Assembly (NCBI RefSeq): GCF_010500845.1
Contig: NZ_JAAAMI010000008.1
Span: 104,155-168,154 of the forward strand
From: Flagellimonas sediminis
GTDB taxonomy: Bacteria > Bacteroidota > Bacteroidia > Flavobacteriales > Flavobacteriaceae
Direction of reading: 5' to 3'
Length of the DNA stretch: 64,000 nt
Position numbers and translations under genes: made by a program. Positions 60,745 through 64,000 of the stretch are shown here, in pieces. The number at the start of each line of letters is the position of its first letter. Position 1 is the stretch's first letter. Under the pieces are notes generated by a model. The model was not told the DNA's origin, did not search any database, and was given only the letters and a program-made list of their open reading frames with translations.

Positions 60745-61497
60745 ATGCAAACACGAAAATTTAGACGGGTATATGTTTGGGAGCTTCCAGTGCGATTTTT
60801 CCATTGGATTAACGCATTCTCCATAACAGTTTTGGCGGTAACTGGCCTTATCATTGCCAACCCTCCCGCCATATTATCGAATAAGGAGGCAAGTGACATC
60901 TATTGGTTCGGCACAGTACGCTTTATCCATTTTGCAACAGCCTATGTGTTCTTTTTCAACATGATCATGAGGATATACTGGTCGTTTGTTGGGAATAAGT
61001 TTTCTAGCTGGAGAGCGTTTTGGCCCTTCAACAAAAAAATGTGGCACAACTTTCTGCATGTGATCAAAGTGGATGTCTTTTTGGCCAATGAAAAAAAACC
61101 GGATATAAAAGATATTAGCATCGGTCACAACAGTGTAGCGGCCATTTCCTATGTGATCTTGTTCCTTTTGGCATTGGTTCAGGTCTTTACAGGATTTGGT
61201 CTTTATTCTGCCAATGCAGGTTGGTGGTTGCCCAAAATGTTTGCTTGGGTAGTTCCCTTCTTGGGAGGTGATTTTATTGTAAGGACCATTCACCACGCCA
61301 CTACCTGGTTGTTCATTCTCTTTACCCTTATCCACGTGTATTTGGTGTTCTACCATGACTGGCTCGAAGGAAGAGGTGAAGTTTCCTCTATGTTCGGAGG
61401 TTATAAATTCGTCTGTGACGAGCGACTCAAAAAATTGGTGGAGGATGAAGAAATTGAGGCTCCAGTGGATGAGGAAGCCATGGAAATAATTGAATAA
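60745..61497 (+). CDS. hyaC: Ni/Fe-hydrogenase cytochrome b subunit
   Basis: 250 residues from ATG 60745; the frame extends back into the large-subunit gene, but VYVWELPVRFFHWINAFSI is the family N-terminus. Four membrane helices with haem-ligating His: FFHWIN (helix 1), RFIHFATAY (helix 2), and HHATTWLFILFTLIHVYLVFYHDW (helix 4, several His). It takes electrons from the distal Fe-S cluster of the small subunit to menaquinone. A charged cytoplasmic tail (VEDEEIEAPVDEEAMEI) ends it. Confidence 0.95.
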   Translation: MQTRKFRRVYVWELPVRFFHWINAFSITVLAVTGLIIANPPAILSNKEASDIYWFGTVRFIHFATAYVFFFNMIMRIYWSFVGNKFSSWRAFWPFNKKMWHNFLHVIKVDVFLANEKKPDIKDISIGHNSVAAISYVILFLLALVQVFTGFGLYSANAGWWLPKMFAWVVPFLGGDFIVRTIHHATTWLFILFTLIHVYLVFYHDWLEGRGEVSSMFGGYKFVCDERLKKLVEDEEIEAPVDEEAMEIIE

Positions 61498-61506
61498 AAC
61501 TAACTC

Positions 61507-62061
61507 ATGGAAGAATCCACAAATACCAAAACGGACTTGGCAAGAAAACCCATTGCCATAAGTAGTGATGCCTTTTATTTTGAAAAGGACAAGTCCAAGT
61601 CCATTTTGGTTTTGGGGGTTGGCAACTATCTGATGGGTGATGAAGGAGTCGGGGTACATTTGATCCAGCAGATGGACAATCGTGATCTTCCCGATCACTT
61701 GGATATTCTGGACGGAGGTACCGGTGGTTTTATATTACTGAACTGTTTTGAAAGTTATAGCAAGATCATCTTTGTGGATGCTACTATGGATGGCCAACCA
61801 GAAGGCACCGTTTCCTTGATCCGGCCCAAGTTCGCCAGTGATTTTCCTTCGGCATTGAGTGTTCATGATGTGGGGCTCAAGGATATGATCGAAGCGGTAT
61901 ACCTCATGGAAACCCAACCCGATCTGTACCTTTTCACCATATCCATAGAAAAGGTGGAACCCATGACCACAGAATTAGCTCCAAAAGTTGAAAAGGCTAT
62001 TCCCGAGGCAATCGAACAAATTATGGACTTGGTGGATACCCTGCACCATCAAATTTCATAA
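61507..62061 (+). CDS. hyaD: Hydrogenase maturation protease (HyaD/HybD family)
   Basis: 184 residues. LVLGVGNYLMGDEGVGVHLIQQM (metal-binding Glu), LDGGTGGFILLNCFE, IFVDATMDGQPEG (Asp) and LSVHDVGLKDMIEAV (His) are the three nickel-sensing positions. It cleaves the C-terminal tail of the large subunit after nickel insertion. The N-terminal 28 residues are an extension not found in E. coli HyaD; they are charged and could be a misassigned start, but no good later ATG exists before the fold begins. The hypF start is one base after its stop. Confidence 0.93.
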   Translation: MEESTNTKTDLARKPIAISSDAFYFEKDKSKSILVLGVGNYLMGDEGVGVHLIQQMDNRDLPDHLDILDGGTGGFILLNCFESYSKIIFVDATMDGQPEGTVSLIRPKFASDFPSALSVHDVGLKDMIEAVYLMETQPDLYLFTISIEKVEPMTTELAPKVEKAIPEAIEQIMDLVDTLHHQIS

Positions 62062-62062
62062 A

Positions 62063-64000
62063 GTGTCCAAATCTTTCAAGATCATAGTGACCGGTCGCGT
62101 ACAAGGAGTTGGTTTCAGGCCCCATGTGTTCAACTTGGCCCAAAAGTTTAGCTTGGAAGGTTCCGTATCCAATAATGATGAGGGTGTGGTCATTTATCTT
62201 TCTGGTGAACCTGAGAAAGTCCAGCTATTTTATACAACGCTCATACAGCATCCTCCAAAATTGGCCAAAATAAGGAACCACCAGCTTTCTGAAACTGCAT
62301 TCATTCCTTTCGATGGCTTTGCCATAGTTCCGTCGCAAACAGAAGGAAGATTGAATTTACAGCTCACCCCGGATTTTGCCATTTGTGATACCTGCAAGGA
62401 AGAGATAACCAATCCCAAAGACAGACGCTACCATTACCCTTTTACCACGTGTGTGAACTGCGGACCCCGCTGGGCGATCACCAATAAGTTCCCGTTTGAA
62501 AGGGACCATACCAATATGGCTGTTTTTGAAATGTGTGATTCATGTGGGAAAGAGTACAAAGATCCATCGAACCGTAGGTTCCATTCCCAGACCAATTCCT
62601 GTTCGCATTGTGGCATTGAACTCAAGTTGACCGATACTAAAGGTGCTACCATTTCAGGGGTAGATGCTATCCAAAAAACAGCAAGCTTCATCAAGGATGG
62701 AAACATTGTGGCCATCAAAAATACCAGTGGTTATCTATTGTGTTGTGATGCAACAAACCCTCTTGCCATCCAAAAGCTACGAGAACGAAAACGAAGGCCC
62801 ACCAAGCCTTTTGCAATTCTGTATCCTTCCCTTTCGCTATTAAAGAAGCACTTGAATGTCACCAAAATACAGGAAGAAACCTTGACCTCTCCGGAGAGTC
62901 CCATCGTAATCATTCCCAAAACCGATTCAAAAGGAAGCTTGGCCGTGGATGAACTGGCACCCCAACTGAACCAATTGGGCATTATGCTCCCCTACTCCGG
63001 TATTCTATACTTGTTGGCCACGGAGCTTGGAATCCCGATTGTCGCCACCAGTGGCAATATACATACGTCGCCCATTATTAGCGATGTTGGTATGGCCCAT
63101 CAGGAATTGAAGGGGGTGGCCGATTATTTTTTGGACCACAATTTGGAAATCACCAATCCCCAGGACGATTCCGTGGTGAAATTCAGCAATCGATCCCGTG
63201 AAAAGGTCATTTTTAGACGATCCAGAGGGCTCAGTCCAAATTTTGATGTTGAAGTAAAGACGAACCAAAAGATTTTGGCCATGGGCGGACACCTGAAAAG
63301 CACGTTGGCCTTTATCCCCAACGACTACCTATACATCAGTCAATACTTGGGAAACTTGGACCATTTTGATGTCTATGACCGCTACATGGATACTGCGGAC
63401 AAGTTTACCAAACTGTTCCAGGTACTTCCCGAAGTTATCCTTGTGGATAAACACCCCGCCTATAACAGTACCCTTCATGGTATTGAACTGGCCAAAAAGT
63501 GGAATACCCCGGTCCGACCGATTCAACACCACAAGGCCCATTTTGCTTCGGTTTTGGGGGAACATGGACTCTTTGGGCAAAACTCTGCTATTTTGGGTGT
63601 GGTCTGGGATGGCACGGGATATGGGGACGATAAACAGATTTGGGGAGGCGAATTTTTCAAATATCAAAATCAAGTCATGGAACGTGTGGGACATTTTGAC
63701 TATTTTGATTGGTTGGCCGGGGACAAAATGGCCAAGGAACCTCGAATTTCCTTTTTCTCCTTGGCTGATGCTGCGATGAATGAAGAGCTTCACCAAAAAT
63801 TTTCCAAGGAAGAGATGGCCATTTACCAACAACTTAAAAAGAAGGAAACCCTGAAAACTTCTTCCGTTGGGAGACTTTTTGATGCCGTGGCATCCCTTTT
63901 GAATGTTTGCGACTACAACACGTATGAAGGTGAGGCCGCCATTTTGCTTGAAAACCGAGCCCATCAATACCGATTGGAAAGCTGTACTTCCTATATCAGT
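62063..64000 (+). CDS. hypF: Carbamoyltransferase HypF, N-terminal part (3' end outside window)
   Basis: 646 codons from a GTG start to the window edge with no stop; full HypF is about 750-780 residues. Domains in order: acylphosphatase (VTGRVQGVGFRPHVFNLA), two zinc fingers (CDTCKEEITNP, CVNCGPRWAI; CDSCGKEY, CSHCGIEL), YrdC-like adenylation domain (AIKNTSGYLLCCDATN, KRRPTKPFAIL) and the start of the Kae1-like domain (VLVDKHPAY-type segment, HHKAHFASVLGEHGLF, GVVWDGTGYGDD). It converts carbamoyl phosphate to the thiocarboxamide on HypE that becomes the CN ligand. It probably belongs to the hydrogenase transcript. Confidence 0.95.
   Translation, partial: MSKSFKIIVTGRVQGVGFRPHVFNLAQKFSLEGSVSNNDEGVVIYLSGEPEKVQLFYTTLIQHPPKLAKIRNHQLSETAFIPFDGFAIVPSQTEGRLNLQLTPDFAICDTCKEEITNPKDRRYHYPFTTCVNCGPRWAITNKFPFERDHTNMAVFEMCDSCGKEYKDPSNRRFHSQTNSCSHCGIELKLTDTKGATISGVDAIQKTASFIKDGNIVAIKNTSGYLLCCDATNPLAIQKLRERKRRPTKPFAILYPSLSLLKKHLNVTKIQEETLTSPESPIVIIPKTDSKGSLAVDELAPQLNQLGIMLPYSGILYLLATELGIPIVATSGNIHTSPIISDVGMAHQELKGVADYFLDHNLEITNPQDDSVVKFSNRSREKVIFRRSRGLSPNFDVEVKTNQKILAMGGHLKSTLAFIPNDYLYISQYLGNLDHFDVYDRYMDTADKFTKLFQVLPEVILVDKHPAYNSTLHGIELAKKWNTPVRPIQHHKAHFASVLGEHGLFGQNSAILGVVWDGTGYGDDKQIWGGEFFKYQNQVMERVGHFDYFDWLAGDKMAKEPRISFFSLADAAMNEELHQKFSKEEMAIYQQLKKKETLKTSSVGRLFDAVASLLNVCDYNTYEGEAAILLENRAHQYRLESCTSYIS

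Noticed and set aside
60874..61698. Long minus-strand frame (274 codons) opposite hyaC and hyaD
   Set aside because: Antisense to two conserved hydrogenase genes; composition reflects their codon bias.
1..64000. CRISPR array, tRNA, rRNA, insertion sequence or prophage
   Set aside because: Read for direct repeats with spacers, cloverleaf patterns with CCA ends, transposase motifs and phage genes; nothing convincing was found, although short RNAs can escape reading by eye.

Overview
The window is chromosomal DNA of a marine-type member of the Flavobacteriaceae (phylum Bacteroidota). I infer this from a 287-residue primary sigma factor of the Bacteroidota kind, many promoters with the Bacteroidota -7 motif TAnnTTTG, type IX secretion parts (a type B sorting-domain protein, a plug-type DUF5103 protein, a SprT/PorT-like protein), a lipoprotein TamL, a Na+-pumping NADH:quinone reductase, and an AccD without its zinc ribbon. 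The gene set resembles the Muricauda/Allomuricauda/Maribacter neighbourhood of the family, but no genus can be fixed from this window. I found no rRNA, tRNA, CRISPR array, insertion sequence or prophage.

Layout. 1-4.6 kb: end of a repeat-rich surface protein, a T9SS cargo protein, two peptidases (M15, M48) and small exported proteins. 4.7-8.1 kb: gpmI, map and a methyltransferase. 8.1-15.7 kb, minus strand: nqrABCDEF, a small conserved gene and apbE, whose product attaches FMN to NqrB and NqrC. 15.8-26.9 kb: T9SS plug protein, DUF3667 protein, apaG, proline catabolism (pruA), creatininase-like hydrolase, a large TPR protein, rsmG, a fatty acid desaturase and an aminotransferase. 27.1-30 kb: trkH-trkA potassium uptake. 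30.1-41 kb: menG, sprT, an rRNA/tRNA methyltransferase, tamL, fbaA, accD, rpsO, pnp, rpoD. 41.2-48.7 kb: rpe, a YpdA-type reductase, glutathione peroxidase, a thioredoxin-fold lipoprotein, and a tightly overlapping minus-strand operon that includes a 43-residue ORF.

49-64 kb is the most distinctive part and is cut by the right edge. A 7TM-DISM hybrid histidine kinase is followed by a sulfur module (sulfide:quinone oxidoreductase-like flavoprotein, single-cysteine TusE/DsrC-like protein, DsrE2-like protein). Then comes a [NiFe] hydrogenase locus: hypA-hypB-hypC-aat-TPR on the minus strand, diverging from the small subunit, large subunit, cytochrome b, maturation protease and hypF on the plus strand. 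The small subunit has all six cysteines expected of an O2-tolerant group 1d enzyme. Both modules should feed electrons from H2 and reduced sulfur into the menaquinone pool, to which menG and Nqr in this window also belong. This suggests an aerobic heterotroph that supplements its energy with H2 and sulfide.

Most unusual observations: the hydrogen/sulfur island itself; aat and a TPR gene inside the hyp operon; a regular row of four perfect stem-loops with five-base loops ahead of pnp; GTTAC/GTAAC palindromes ahead of both the hybrid kinase and the sulfide oxidoreductase; an FNR-like palindrome between the divergent hydrogenase operons; several promoters that abut start codons (likely leaderless mRNAs); and two small ORFs of 40 and 43 codons.
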